Source: Diplolepis rosae
Lineage: Eukaryota > Arthropoda > Insecta > Hymenoptera > Diplolepididae
Assembly (NCBI GenBank): GCA_030998225.1
Contig: JAPYXD010000463.1
Location: forward strand, 868,001-932,000
DNA: 64,000 nt
Reading direction: 5' to 3'
Shown here in pieces: positions 12,111 through 24,333 of the stretch. Numbering within the stretch: the stretch's first letter is position 1; each line of letters starts with the position of its first letter. The position numbers were made by a program, and so were the translations under genes. The notes below the pieces were generated by a model that had not been told where the DNA came from, made no database searches, and worked only from the letters and a program-made list of their open reading frames with translations.

Positions 12111-14266
12111 TTAATCCTCTCCTTCGTGAGCGAAGAGCGACAAACCACTTTCCCTATCACTTTCTGCCATCTCATATAGATTTTCGGTCATTAATTGCAA
12201 ATGCTTCGAAGTGATGCTCGTTGTTCTGGCTGTTTCAGCTCTCGCCTTTAGGGCTGATCGAGTAACACAAATTGAGTTGACCGTCCTGTTTCCTAAGCGA
12301 TTTCTTTTGGGAGTTTTCGCGTTCGTGAGCATGGAGAAACCTCGCTCCGCCTCAGCATTTGAATGAGGAAGACTCCGAACATGATTCAATACTGAGGTCA
12401 AATTTGGAAAAAGTTTTTCTCCTGTACTCGTCGAAGATACACCGATACCAGACCACATTTCGTCAAAAGATAAATTCGACCACTTTTCTTTGAGTTCCTG
12501 TCTAATTTTGAGTAAAGAATCCCACTCTTTTTGTACACCTATTCTATCAAACGACCCTAAATCTTGACAAACTTTCCAGACCCTAGGAAAAGTTTCGCTT
12601 CGATCAGCATAGAAAGCTACTTGAGGCCAGAAAACAGCAACGCAAGACAAAAAGATGTCATCAAAAGGAAGCCGATTGCGAATTTCTTCGCTTGCTGTGA
12701 CATAAAATTCCAAGCAATTACGAAGAAATAGATCAACTTCTACTATTTGCAACTTCTTGTTTGTAAGTTGCTGCTGGAAATATTCTCGCGTTTCCTTACC
12801 AACGTCAATGTCTTGAAGCGGCTTTTGATTACTAGGATCTGCAAAGTTAACATTTCTAATGATTTGAAAGAATAAATTCGGTTGAAGAAGACCCTCTTTC
12901 AAATAACTGCTAAGAATCCATACGAAGAATTTAGCCGAGTTTGGCTGGAGTTCCTGAACCATTGTTTCGCGACTTTGAAATTTCGCATTGTATACGTTGA
13001 ACCTATGCAAAGTAAATTTCAAGAATAGGAAATATGCGAGTGTCAAAGGATTCTGCATTTTTCCTAACAAGTCTTTGGCCTTCTCTACCTTCACAGATAC
13101 GAGGACCATAAGATACTGAAGAATAACTTCCCAATTCTTTATTATAATATCTATGCATCGATAGCGGACAAGCCAGCGAGTTTCAGAATGACTAGGAATT
13201 TTTTGATAGTCATTTCCTAATTCCAAAACAATCGATCGAAAAATAGCCGTTCGCTTGGAGCTAGCATTACGAAAAGCTGGCAAATCTTTGATTAAATCCT
13301 CTACATCTGGGATTGTGGCACAAGCATATTTTGCTACAATTGCTGACGAATGCGAGACACACGGGAAAACAATTAAACGGGGACTTTTTTCCTTTAATTT
13401 TGTTTTAAATGAAGACCTATTGCCGACCATCACCTGTACATTATCACAAGCTAAAGCACAGATATTAGATAAAGGGATTTTCTGCCCGGACAATGCTTTT
13501 TCGAACGCATCAAAAATTTTAGAGGCAGAACAATCCGAAGCATTTACATTAATAAGCTGGAGCAATTCCACCCTGACAGAAAATGTCGTTGGCTCCACAT
13601 ATCGAACCATTAATGAAAGCCACTTTTCTAGAGTCCTATCGGTCGTTTCGTCTTCGTACACTGAAAATGATTGCTTACGCAAAATATTTGCCATGCGATC
13701 AGTTTCAGCAGCACATACGACGTTATTTACAACTAGGACCATTTTAGTGTGGCTCAATCTAACGTCTTTTAAAACCGAAGGTTCCATATCTTGGAAAAGT
13801 CCTATCAATTCTGATGAAATCGCGAATGGTAAATTATGCTCTACGAAAAATGTACTAATCCTAATCTCTGCTTCTTGTACTTTCTGTTTGAAAGTAACAC
13901 TTTCCGGAATCGTGGAATTTGTGAATTCTGAAGCAGAAGAACTTGCTACACAAGGTTCAACTCTTGCTTCTTTCTGTGTGATAAAGATGCTTCATGCTTT
14001 TCAATTTCCGATTTGCCACATAGCAACGTTTTATTGCAAATTTTGCAATGAAATCTTGTTTCATCTGCTAATGTAACCACCCACTCTCTCCACGACGGAA
14101 ATTCCTCAAACCATCCCAACTGAAAGTTTTTTGCATTTTTCATGACTTTTCTAGCGGGTTGACATTCGTTTGAACCAGAGTTCAAACGGTGGTCAACCTT
14201 CGTTTGAACCTGGCTGTCCTTCAAAACACTCGACTTTGGGTCAACCGGATTACTCATTGTGAACAA
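12111..14266 (-). pseudogene. hAT transposase, BED finger plus RNase H-like core, one frameshift
   Basis: Transposase of the hAT element; it would cut at the CAGTG ends and integrate with an 8-bp duplication. The N-terminal frame (14266 to 13946) has a BED-type zinc finger, FHCKICNKTLLCGKSEIEKH followed by a second His, near residues 70-97. The main frame reads back from about 13955 to 12111. It shows the hAT first acidic motif CALACDNVQVMVG, the FPCVSHSSAI C-x2-H motif, and the C-terminal dimerisation block LPHSNAEAERGFSMLTN with the catalytic Glu region. A single base shift near 13950-13960 separates the BED exon frame from the core frame. Sequence similarity continues across it, so this is a lesion and not an intron. 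Total length would be about 715 residues, normal for the superfamily. Confidence 0.9.
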
Positions 14267-14667
14267 TAAATTATACGACGAAGGAAAACAGAATTATTTG
14301 AAAAGAATTAATAAGATGAAAAGTCGATAAAATTGAGCGAATGTGAATAATTTGTAATCTGCACACAAATTAAGTTTCACAAAATAAACTTACCCACAAG
14401 CATCAAACAATAACGTACGTAAGAGCACTCACGTATCACCAAATAATAATATAATATTCTTACTTTTGCCGTTTTCAATAAGGAATTACGATAAAAATAT
14501 GAAGAATCCACACTCTTGCCTTCTCAAATAACGCATAAAGCGAGAATCAAGTATATCTTAGAAGAAAACAAAAGAAGGTTGCTATTATTATTTGTTTACG
14601 TCTCCAATTTGACCTCTATACCGTTCGTTTGCGATTTAAAACATTGGTAACTTTTTGGCTATTAATC
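14267..14667. other. hAT single-copy 5' flank of transposase
   Basis: About 400 bp upstream of the transposase start, AT-rich. It is the likely promoter region for the minus-strand gene. It is part of the only non-duplicated section of the element. Confidence 0.5.
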
Positions 14668-14808
14668 ATATTCCAATAATATTTAGGAATATTTATTAAA
14701 ATATTCATCTTCTAAATTTGTTTGATTAATGTACAGAGTACACTTTATATTTGAAATTTGTATACACTCTAAATCTGAATCAGTCAAATTTTCACTGATT
14801 GAATAGTA
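14668..14808 (+). repeat. duplicated hAT segment at the rearrangement junction
   Basis: About 140 bp (from ATCATATTCCAATAATATTT to TCACTGATTGAAT) repeats 16308-16447 in direct orientation and is also the inverted copy of about 11105-11245. Immediately after it, at about 14806, the sequence switches to the inverted copy of the transposase C-terminal region. This marks a rearrangement breakpoint. Confidence 0.85.
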
Positions 14809-15440
14809 GAAGTTGATCTATTTCTTCGTAATTGCTTGAAATTTTATGTCACAGCAAGCGAAGAAATTCGCAATCGACTTCCTTTGGATGACATCTTTTT
14901 GTCTTGCGGTGCTGTTTTTCTGGCCTCCAAGTAGCTTTCTATGCTGATCGAAGCGAAGCTTTTCCTAGGGTCTGGAAAGTTTGTCAAGATTTAGGGTCGT
15001 TTGATAGAATAGGTGTACAAAAAGAGTGGGATTCTTTACTCAAAATTAGACAGGAACTCAAAGAAAAGTGGTCGAATTTATCTTTTGACGAAATGTGGTC
15101 TGGTATCGGTGTATCTTCGACGAGTACAGGAGAAAAACTTTTTCCAAATTTGACCTCAGTATTGAATCATGTTCGGAGTCTTCCTCATTCAAATGCTGAG
15201 GCGGAGCGAGGTTTCTCCATGCTCACGAACGCGAAAACTCCCAAAAGAAATCGCTTAGGAAACAGGACGGTCAACTCAATTTGTGTTACTCGATCAGCCC
15301 TAAAGGCGAGAGCTGAAACAGCCAGAACAACGAGCATCACTTCGAAGCATTTGCAATTAATGACCGAAAATCTATATGAGATGGCAGAAAGTGATAGGGA
15401 AAGTGGTTTGTCGCTCTTCGCTCACGAAGGAGAGGATTAA
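14806..15440 (+). pseudogene. inverted second copy of hAT transposase C-terminus
   Basis: This is the reverse-complement copy of 12111-12746. It encodes the last 178-210 residues of the transposase, including LPHSNAEAERGFSMLTN, and stops at the same codon. The N-terminal two-thirds, including the BED finger and the first acidic motifs, are missing, so it cannot encode an active enzyme. Small differences from the other copy exist near its upstream end (for example 14914-14935, where the reading frame is disturbed). It is a by-product of the arm duplication. Confidence 0.9.
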
Positions 15441-18312
15441 TTCTAATGGCCAAGGCATGGCGTTAATCAATTTCAAACCCCTTTTTTACTCACAAAATAA
15501 TGACATTTTATTTCTTATATCAGAGATACGTTCTTTATTCCTTTCTTCGCGTGCCTCGAGTATGGAAATTGTTTAGTTTTAATTATTATTTTGTGAGTAA
15601 GAAAACATACTGAAATTGAGTAATATCACGCTTTGGGCATAAGTGAGAGGCAAGGGGACTCACAATAATCAAGCACCCCAAATCATCCCGAATTAATCAA
15701 ACTTCTTCATTATTTGATTTAAAACAAAACATTTTTGTTCGACGTATACTGGCATTTGATAGAGGCAAGCCTGAAGTACGGGCTACATTTGTAGCGTTTT
15801 TTACCACTTTGCTTCATTTTTTTCCTTTTTTCTTTTTGCTTGAAAGCAAAAACACTTTTCGTTTCGTAGGACGTGGACTAGGCCTACAGGGGATACTACG
15901 TAAAAAAAACGAGCCTTAAACTGTACCTCCGTGGTAGTGTGGAAAGGAGTTTTATTTCAGAATATTTGGGATTCTCTAAGAATGAACCAGCTTTTTCATT
16001 TTAATATTTCAAATGTGTTTTCTTTCTTTTATGTTTAAGGCAAAAACTAGATATATAAAAATCAAAAAACCTATTTCTCTAATTGCGTCCAAAATTAGAG
16101 CCGAATCTATGCAACCGATTATTAAAGGTTTTAAAAGTTTTCGCTTTAATTTAAAAAGCAAGTCTTCATAGTATTTTACTAAGTAATGAAAGTATGTCTA
16201 CAATTGTTTTCTTGAGTCCTACCCAAAGGTCAAACATGGTGCAAAAATTTCGTAAAATAAGAAAAATGTCTGAGTACTTTGAAGAAGTTTTTCTAAATCG
16301 ATATGTATCATATTCCAATAATATTTAGGAATATTTATTAAAATATTCATCTTCTAAATTTGTTTGATTAATGTACAGAGTACACTTTATATTTGAAATT
16401 TGTATACACTCTAAATCTGAATCAGTCAAATTTTCACTGATTGAATCAGTGATTTGCCTTTTCACTGAATCATCAGTGGAAACAATATTTTTCACTGTTA
16501 AATCAGTTACTTTTCACTTAAGTAATCAGTGAAATTTGACTGATTCACAGTAAACCGTTTTTAGTTATTTAAATCAGTCAAATTTCACTGATTATCAGTA
16601 GATTTTTACTGATTCATATTTGAAATTTGTACAGTTTTTAAAAAAATCCGAAACTTTTTGAATTTAGTAGTTTATTTATAAAATTTGAGAATCTTGTAGT
16701 TGATATTTCTATATAGAACTTTAAGCATTTATGGACATAAAATTTAATTTAAAGTTTCTTCTATCGGTATTCAAAACTTTCAACAATTTTGCAAGATCAG
16801 TCAAATTCAAAATTGCAGTAATAAGAAAATTTTGACTTTCTATAAAGCATTTCATTTATCTGATTAAAAGTCTGTGCATACGTCACTAAAACGTAAGATT
16901 AAAAAACTTTAAACTGCTTTTACCATCAATCTATGAATGTGGATTTTAAACCGTAATTGAATGTGTCTTATTTTTTTTTGATAAAATATTTTTAACATAA
17001 TTTTTTGCTTGAAGTAGCCGATTTACTCGATTAAAAATTGGTCAACTTGTATATTTCAAAATTCTGTAATAAAAGTATTTTCATATTAAGTTTTTGTATC
17101 CTATGCGTAGAATTTTAATTTTTAAATTGAGATTTGTCACAAAGAAGAAAGATTGTCTTATTAAAGCAGTTTATTCCCATCAATTAAAAATCATTTACTT
17201 AATATTTCGATTCCAAACATTGAATATTTATTGACTTTTAATAAAACAGAAAAAAAATTTTTATGAAGTTTTAAAATCTTTTTACAATGTTACGAATTGG
17301 GCCGAATTCAGAATTACGAAATCTTTCATTAGAAAAAGAAAAAGTCACTCACATGAAATAAACTTCTGTAAGAATTATCAAGATTGAAGAGATGTTAAAA
17401 TATTTGAAAAATAATGCATTTGTAAAATTGCAATTTATATCTATATTTGACAAATTTTTAGCTTTCTCAATCAAAGCATTATCCGGAAATTTTTAGTTCC
17501 TATAAAAAGATGGAATATTTATCAGTTTCTTGAATGTTCATACATTAAAAAAATATCGAATTAGAGAATTATATGCAAAGTATTTTCCATTAAGAAGACA
17601 TAAACATGACATAATTAGTTTTATATCTACATTTTCAGCTTACTTTTTTGTGGCTTAAGCACACATTTTGAATTCGAAATACAAAAATGCTCTACAGAGT
17701 TGAAGTATTTCCTGAATCAATTATTATTGATCCTGAATTCTATTGGAAAATTTGTTGTTTACTGTTCAAATCTTACTACGATTTGAGACGGACAGACAAA
17801 TTAAGAACTACAAAATATTTCATCCAAAAGATTGCACTCCTCCATAAAATCTTGTCAAATTGTAACAAGATTTGAACACTTCGAACGAACATTTTTATGT
17901 AAAATTTAAAGTTGATTGATATTTATATGTTAATATGGAAATACCAATAAACACATATTTTAGCTTTTTAATTTATCTACTGCTATTAGACAATTTTCCA
18001 TTTCCGTAGAGATTTTAAGTTTTGGAATGAAAAGTTTGTTCTTAGGCTACAAAAATGTGAGATGAAAATATTTCTAACATATAACTGAAAATATAAATTA
18101 TGAACTTGAATTTTATGTTCATTTTATCTTGATAGAAAATATTGTTCTAATTGAAAAATTGTTAAATGTACAAAATTAGTAAGAAGTATATAAATTTGAA
18201 TGGAAAATTATATATTGATTCAAATTTTATACATTTATTGTCACTAAATTTCACTGAAAGTTTATTTTTGAAGTGTTGAAATCCTCATGAAATTTTCCAA
18301 GATCATACTGAT
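15441..18312. other. hAT right arm, non-coding part
   Basis: Mirror copy of 9240-12111. It contains the same CACTGATT-type cluster (about 16430-16620). Short open frames here and in the left arm are identical mirror images and are not genes. Confidence 0.7.
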
Positions 18313-18665
18313 GTTTATTTCATGCAGACTTTCTTCAAGAAATTGAAGAAAAGTGTTATTTCTTGAACTATATACTTCGTAAATTCAAATTCGTCGTCTG
18401 CTTCGCGCCTTTTTTGCACGTACTCGAGAAAAATACAATTCTTAATTTCGACTCGATAAACGAAAGCGTGAAATCTAAAAATAACTTGAAAACTCAAGCA
18501 TTGTAACGAAGTCCGTCTTCGTGCACCTTCGGCTTTACACGAAGCTGGTGACCGCAGCGTGGAGCAGAGCCGACACACTGACACGCCACGTTCGCATGTG
18601 TTTCTCCCAGATGGGAACGTGGTGGGGGCCGAAAAATCCCACGTTCTGGAGACACTGGCTATAGC

Positions 18666-20611
18666 TCATGAAATAGTCACTATGGACAAACGCCCGATAC
18701 ACACTAAACAGTATCGAAGCCCGCAAATCCTCAAAGAAGAAATACGCACACAGGTTGATGACCTGCTAAAGAATGGCATTGTTCAACCCTCTTCTTCCCC
18801 CTACAACTCCCCCCTGTGGATCGTACCCAAAAAGGCCGATGCACAGGGAAATAAATGGTGGAGAATGGTTATAGACTACAGAGCGCTGAACGAACAAACT
18901 GTCGGAGATGCTTACCCCCTCCCCAACATCACCGACATTCTCGACCAATTAGGCAGTGCTCGCTATTTCTCCGTCCTTAATTTGGCATCCGGTTTCCACC
19001 AAATTCCTATGCACCCAGATTCAATGGCAAAAACAGCGTTCTCTACTCCTTATGCACATTTAGAATTTACAAGAATGCCATTTGAATTAAAGAACGCCCC
19101 CGCAACCTTCCAGAGATTAATGGACCATATTTTAACCGGTCTTCAAGGTATAGAATTATTTGTTTACATGGACGACATTGTCGTCTATGGAAACTCCCTA
19201 GAAGATCATGATAGGAAACTAAGGGCCCTGTTAGGACGTTTTTAAATCAGCTGGTTTTTTCTTACAACCAGAAAAATGTCAATTTCTGAAGAAAGAAATC
19301 ACCTACCTAGGACATGTAATAACAGAATCAGGTGTAAAACCGGATCCCAAGAAAATCGAGGATGTAAAAAAATTCCCTATCCCTAAATCCCCAAAAAATA
19401 TCAAACAATTTTTGGGCCTAATCGGATACTATCGTAGATTCATTCCAAATTTTGCAAGTATAGCAAAACCTGTCACAGAATTATTGAAAAAGGGCGTGCG
19501 ATTCGTTTGGTCAAAGGCTCACCAAAATGCTTTTGAAACCCTTCGCGACAAAATTTGTAACGAGCCTATTTTGCAATATCCTAAATTCGACCAACCCTTT
19601 ATCGTCACAACTTACGCCTCAAATTTTGCCCTAGGCGCCGTACTGAGCCAGGGAACAATCGGTAAAGACTTACCTATAGCGTTCGCTTCTCGAGTATTAA
19701 ATCCGGCCGAAATAAACTACTCTACGACAGAAAAGGAGCTCCTAGGAATCGTTTGGGCTGTTCATCATTTTCGCCCATATTTATACTGACAAAGGTTCAC
19801 CCTTGTTACCGATCACAGACCTCTAATTTGGTTGCATAATTTAAAGGATCCCGTATCGAGACTGGCCCGATGGAAGATTAAGTTGAGCGAGTACGACTAT
19901 GATATTGTATATAAACCCGGTAACGCTAACGTAAACGCAGATGCCTTGTCAAGAAACCCCTTTTGTGCCGCAACCTTCTGTGCTCCCTGCATTCCAACCC
20001 TATCTTCTGCTCTCATCGAACCGGTGATGGACAGTGCACACCACTCGCCGTGCACTGAGATGCCGAGAGTGAGGGAGGTTAACCCAGGAGGCGCAGCAGC
20101 AGAAAAGGATGTAGAAAATCTTGTAGAAATGATCTTTGTGAGTCACAGGACCCTTAACCCCTATATCGATGAGTCCCAAAGGTAAAACTTGAATGTCCAG
20201 TGCGACACAGAATCAAGTAAGGACTGTGATAATAGTACTATAAAAGTGTCCGACAAGCTGTCGGATGGTTTAGGACCCCCCGTGTCGGCTCGTTCATCAC
20301 AAAATACGATGACCAGGCTGGGGGATAGAGGCACCCAAGCCCCGGAAAAGAAGAAAATTTCAGTGAGGAATGTGGGTCATGGTCCAGTGACCACAGTTGA
20401 GGGTGGGGATAACCCCTGTGGATTCGCGAGTGTTCTCGCTACCTCATCGTCTAGGCAAAACGACTCAGTCGGTAGTCCGGCGACACCCTCAGGTTTACGT
20501 CACTCGCAAAGTTCGAGTGGGAAGTGGGGCGAAGGTGCCGGAGAATTCGCTAGTGTAGCGAGAGTACTAAGTGTCGATGGGGAAGGACACGTGTGCGACA
20601 AGTGGGCGTGA
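18666..20611 (+). pseudogene. pol: gypsy A pol, middle part: RT and RNase H, frameshifted
   Basis: RT resumes right after the hAT target copy. Fingers and palm motifs are clear: VQPSSSPYNSPLWIVPKK, then FSVLNLASGFHQI (motif A), FTRMPFELKNAPATFQRLM, and the YMDD box at 19165-19176. Motif A has Asn (AAT, 18979-18981) where the first catalytic Asp belongs. A frameshift near 19240 moves the frame. The connection and RNase H domain continue (LGHVI, IGYYRRFIPNFA, TEKELLGIVWAVHHFRPYLY) to an in-frame TGA at 19787-19789 where family proteins have Gly. TDHRPL, LSEYDYDIVYKPG and NADALSRNP follow. A further in-frame TAA lies at 20183-20185. The linker to 20611 is low-complexity Ser/Gly-rich. At least four inactivating changes are visible. 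Confidence 0.9.
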
Positions 20612-22166
20612 AAAAGGGAATGGAATGATTCCTGATGACGTAACGGGCTTAGAAATTTCTTCTGTTTTTGTATTAACCGATTCATGTATTTTTTACAGTA
20701 AAGACACAATAAAAATGGGAAAATCTCATATCCTTAATTTTATATCGTCAGATTGTACATTAAATTCAAATGTAAACAAAGAACTGGTTAATGCTAATAT
20801 ACTCGACGCGAACTTACTAAAGCAACAAAATCTTCCACTGGGTCATGTAACGGTTCTCGGGTCAAATGGTAGATATGTTTTCAACGTAGTAATACGCGAG
20901 AAAGGAGAAGATAAACCCTTTCTGAACATTATTTCAGGCGCAATCTCACGTTTAAAACAAGCCATGGAGATCCTGAAGGTGACATCCGTTAAGGTCTCAA
21001 AGGTAGGAAACGATCTAGACCAGATATCATGGATCTCAGTTGAACAGATAATACGTCAACATTTTTCAGGATCTGGCCTGCGAGTATGCGTTTGTTCCAG
21101 CGAAATTCAATTTCCTCCAAAAGAAAATCGCGAGCGGATAATTAGAGAAAGCCACGAATCCACTATCGGCGGTCATAAAGGCGTTTCGAAAACATACTAG
21201 CGCATCCGCGGAAACTTCTACTGGAAAAATCTCAAACTCGACGTCGAAAATTTCGTGAGGCTTTGTCGGAAGTGTCAGGAAAATAAACTGGTCCGAATAA
21301 AAAATCGTCAACCAACGAAGATCACTGACACACCAACGCAGCCTTTCGATAAAATACAAATCGACATCGTAGGTCCTCTGCCAGAAACGGAGTCAGGGAA
21401 TAAATACATTCTCACCATCCAAGACAACTTCTCGAAATATTCTGATGCGATACCCCTAGCCTCAATAAACGCAATCTCAGTAGCGCATGCCCTTGCTGAG
21501 GAATTTATTTCACGTTACGGCTGTCCTAGAGTAATTCATTCAGATCAAGGTAGTAATTTCACATCTAACATTATGAAGACATTTTGCAAAATATTTAATA
21601 TTGAAAGGGTAACTTCCACTGCTTTCCACCCGCAATCTCTAGGCTCACTCGAGCGAAGCCATATCACCCTTATCGAATATTTGAAGGTTTTTGCAACAAA
21701 GCAGTATGCTGTCTTCTGCTACAATACCTCGGTTCATGAGTCAACCGGCTTCACCCCTTACGTCCTAGTATTTGGAAGAGAACCCAGACTCCCCTCGGGT
21801 ATTTCTGAAGAAAGGGTACCACCAACTTACGTAGAATATATGAAAGAGCTATTTCGAAAAATCGGTACCATACAGTCGACCGCCACTGAGAACTTAATCG
21901 CAGCGAAAAGAAGATCGAAACGATATTATGACGTAAAAACGAACCCACAAAACTTCCAAGTAGGAGATTCAGTATATTTATTGAATGAACCTCGCGTCTC
22001 AAAACTTGATGCATATTATAAAGGCCCTTATATCTTAGAGCGATTACTTGGAAATTCAAACGCGGAAATCCGAATTACAACTAATAAAACAAAAATTGTT
22101 CACCTCGATAAGCTAAAACTCGCTGCCTTCCCCGTCCTCATAGAAACAGAACCAACGGAAGAATAA
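20571..22166 (+). pseudogene. pol: gypsy A pol, 3' part: linker domain and integrase with GPY/F tail
   Basis: Another frame change near 20600 leads into a conserved linker between RNase H and integrase (about 20690-21110). The same linker is recognisable in gypsy B (46340-46560). Integrase follows: an HHCC zinc module (SHESTIGGHKG … CRKCQENK), the catalytic core with Asp at 21363-21365, Asp at 21543-21545 and Glu at 21651-21653 (35 residues between the last two, the DD35E spacing), and a C-terminal GPY/F-like module ending near 22120. An in-frame TAG at 21198-21200 replaces a Glu codon. A short deletion of about seven residues lies between FATKQ and YAVFCYNTS when compared with gypsy B. No env follows. 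Confidence 0.9.
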
Positions 22167-22386
22167 TTTATATAAGAATATAGAAATGTAGTCATAAACA
22201 AAATACATAAAATAAGCATTATTAAGTATTATTAATAAAATAAGTAGCTATAAATGTTATATTATACGTTAATCTCCATTAAGATCAATTAATAGACTAG
22301 ACATACGCATTCGAAGCAATTGCAGACCTTCCTGCTTTGAAAAAGCCACTTCGTTCGAAGCGCCTTTTTCTTTGTAAGGGGGAAGG
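22167..22386 (+). promoter_or_regulatory. gypsy A 3' untranslated region and polypurine tract
   Basis: Short AT-rich region ending in AAGGGGGAAGG (22376-22386), directly abutting the 3' LTR. This is the expected primer for plus-strand synthesis. Confidence 0.85.
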
Positions 22387-23676
22387 TGTAACGTAATTAT
22401 AAAATTACGTTTTATTCCAACGCCATCTGTAGCTAAAAAAACAACGAATATCTCGACGATATCTACGTTATCGACCACTCGCGCGAGACAATCAAATTAT
22501 AATGATTATTATTATTATTAAGTTTAGGAAGATAGATTAATTTTAAAATGTTAATTTAATACTAAGATACTGATTGAATTGTCCCTTTACCTTTTCTCTT
22601 TTATATATATATACATATATATATATAGTTAAGGAAATATGCACGACAGATGAAGACCAGAGTCCTGAAACTGGAAAACTCTCTCACGGTTCATAGAGTT
22701 TTCTAAACGTAACTATTTTAACGGATGGCACTTCGTATAAATAAAAAAACACCCGCCTATTCAAATTTCAACTCTCACCTCATATAAATAACCCCTCTTT
22801 AAGCCATGGACAAAAACGAAAATACATAATTTAGAGTCGCACAACCTTTCGAGAATAACATAAATTTAGAAAGTTTCCCATGTCAATCACTTGGGAAAAA
22901 CTCATAAATCTGAAAAGATGGACTGTAAACCCTTTCTATTTTTTTGTTGTTGTTTAGACGAGCCTAGTCAGATGACCCCTGTCTATTAAACCATAAAAAC
23001 CCACGTGCGTTCCAGACGGTCAGGAAATGCACAACCCTTTCTAGGTACACAAATAGAGGTTGGTGAAAGTTAAAAATCGTGCGTTACTTCACGCCCCTGG
23101 ACTCCCCTATTGGACGAACGAATCCAAGAGACAATTTCGAAACCCTTGGTGGGGGTCCGAGGAGACTCCCTTCAAACGCACCCCTAGAGCAGACAGAATG
23201 AAGAAGGGCAGATATTTTTCAAACCTAGAGGAAAAAGCACCGTTTTCCTCTCCTGGCCTTCGCTACCTCGATTTCAATTTTATAAGTTAACGCCACGATC
23301 TCCGACAAAAACTTCGAGTCCTCGCGAGTCTCGGTCGCGACCCGAAATAATAATCCGGACCCTGGTCTTCACCGAATTATAACGCGAGTGCGAAATATAC
23401 TTGTTAGACTTAGTGAATCGTTACTACGGGCGGGACTAGTGGATAAGTGTGCAATTTATTTGTTAGATTGGATAAGTTCATTAATGCAAACAGGACTGGT
23501 GAAATTGTGCTACGGACCTGATCCATTTGATATCAATAAAGAGTGTTGTACAGACTTAAATTTACCTCGTACTTTAAACTCTCCCGCCAGCGTTTACACA
23601 ATCCCAGGCCGCTGTTTCTACAGCTAACGCAGCGACGAACACGCCATCTCGCAAAAGCAGTGTCTAGGACGTGACA
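22387..23676 (+). repeat. gypsy A 3' LTR
   Basis: 1290 bp, near-identical to 3752-5043. It keeps the TA-rich run, TATAAATA words and AATAAA at 23535-23540. It is followed by the target copy TACA (23677-23680), after which P-element sequence resumes. Confidence 0.93.
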
Positions 23677-23680
23677 TACA

Positions 23681-24333
23681 AAACCATGCATTACCATAGG
23701 AAAATTGCATAATAATTACAAAATAAATATTAAAAATCGTTTTAAAATCATTTTTCCACATAGTGTAGAGTCAGGTAGTAAATAAGAATTATGTACTTAC
23801 TTCAAATACACAAATTAACGGAATAATTGTCAAAAAATTAAATAAACGAATTATTAAATTTTCCCACAAATTTTTCAATTTCCAAAAATAAAAACTGCGT
23901 TACATATTTAATGATTAATTAATTATGATTAATATTATTATTAGTTATTAAAATTTATGAAATTATAAATAAAACCAAAAATTTAATTATTCATAAATTA
24001 TTAATTACTTTTGGGAATTTAACATTTCATTTATTTTATAATTCGGTAAATTTTTATAATACGTTAATTATATATTATATTCAAACACTTAAATATATTT
24101 AGTGATGAAGAATGCGTTTATTATTTGTGTGCATTTTATTTGTTACATAAAATATTTTTTATCACAAATATTTTTATCTTTGGCATGAAATTAATCAAAT
24201 TAATCGTAAGTTATTTTTCAAATTCTTATACAATAAATTTCAAGTTAAAATTAGGTTTCAGCTGATTTCGCTAATTTCTTTTTTTGTAAATTAGTTTTTT
24301 TTTTTGATCAGCTAAAGAAATTTTAGCAAATTG
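23681..24333. other. P-element 3' flank, AT-rich
   Basis: Very AT-rich interval between the gypsy A insertion and the last exon of the P-type transposase gene. It probably holds the transposase 3' UTR. No other feature is visible. Confidence 0.5.

Larger units (their letters stand above)
8895..18657 (-). mobile_element. hAT DNA transposon with 3.85-kb inverted arms
   Basis: Ends are perfect inverted repeats starting CAGTGTCTCCAGAACGTGGG, typical of hAT termini (CAGTG/CAGGG). They are flanked by the 8-bp duplication GCTATAGC (8887-8894 and 18658-18665), the size expected for hAT. The left arm (8895-12746) and right arm (14806-18657) are inverted copies, about 99% alike by eye, with position sums of 27551-27552 throughout. 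Only about 2 kb in the middle is single-copy. It encodes a BED-finger plus hAT transposase on the minus strand (14266 to 12111) and an inverted partial copy of its C-terminus (14806-15440). At 9.76 kb it is far longer than a typical hAT. Confidence 0.93.
3752..23676 (+). mobile_element. Ty3/gypsy LTR retrotransposon (gypsy A), full length, interrupted by a hAT
   Basis: Two LTRs of 1292 and 1290 bp (3752-5043 and 22387-23676) begin TGTAACG and end GTGACA. They are flanked by the 4-bp duplication TACA (3748-3751 and 23677-23680). A tRNA-Leu primer site, a two-knuckle Gag, protease, RT, RNase H, integrase with a GPY/F-like tail, and a polypurine tract are present in Ty3/gypsy order. No env frame exists between the integrase end and the 3' LTR. 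The LTRs differ by only a few substitutions and indels by eye, implying fairly recent insertion, yet pol carries frameshifts and stops. The hAT at 8895-18657 splits pol between protease and RT. Confidence 0.95.

Noticed and set aside
13255..14076. Plus-strand open frame of 273 codons
   Set aside because: Antisense shadow of the hAT transposase; the minus-strand frame carries the motifs.
22167..22386. Possible env gene of an errantivirus
   Set aside because: Only 220 bp remain between the integrase end and the LTR; no signal peptide or membrane frame.
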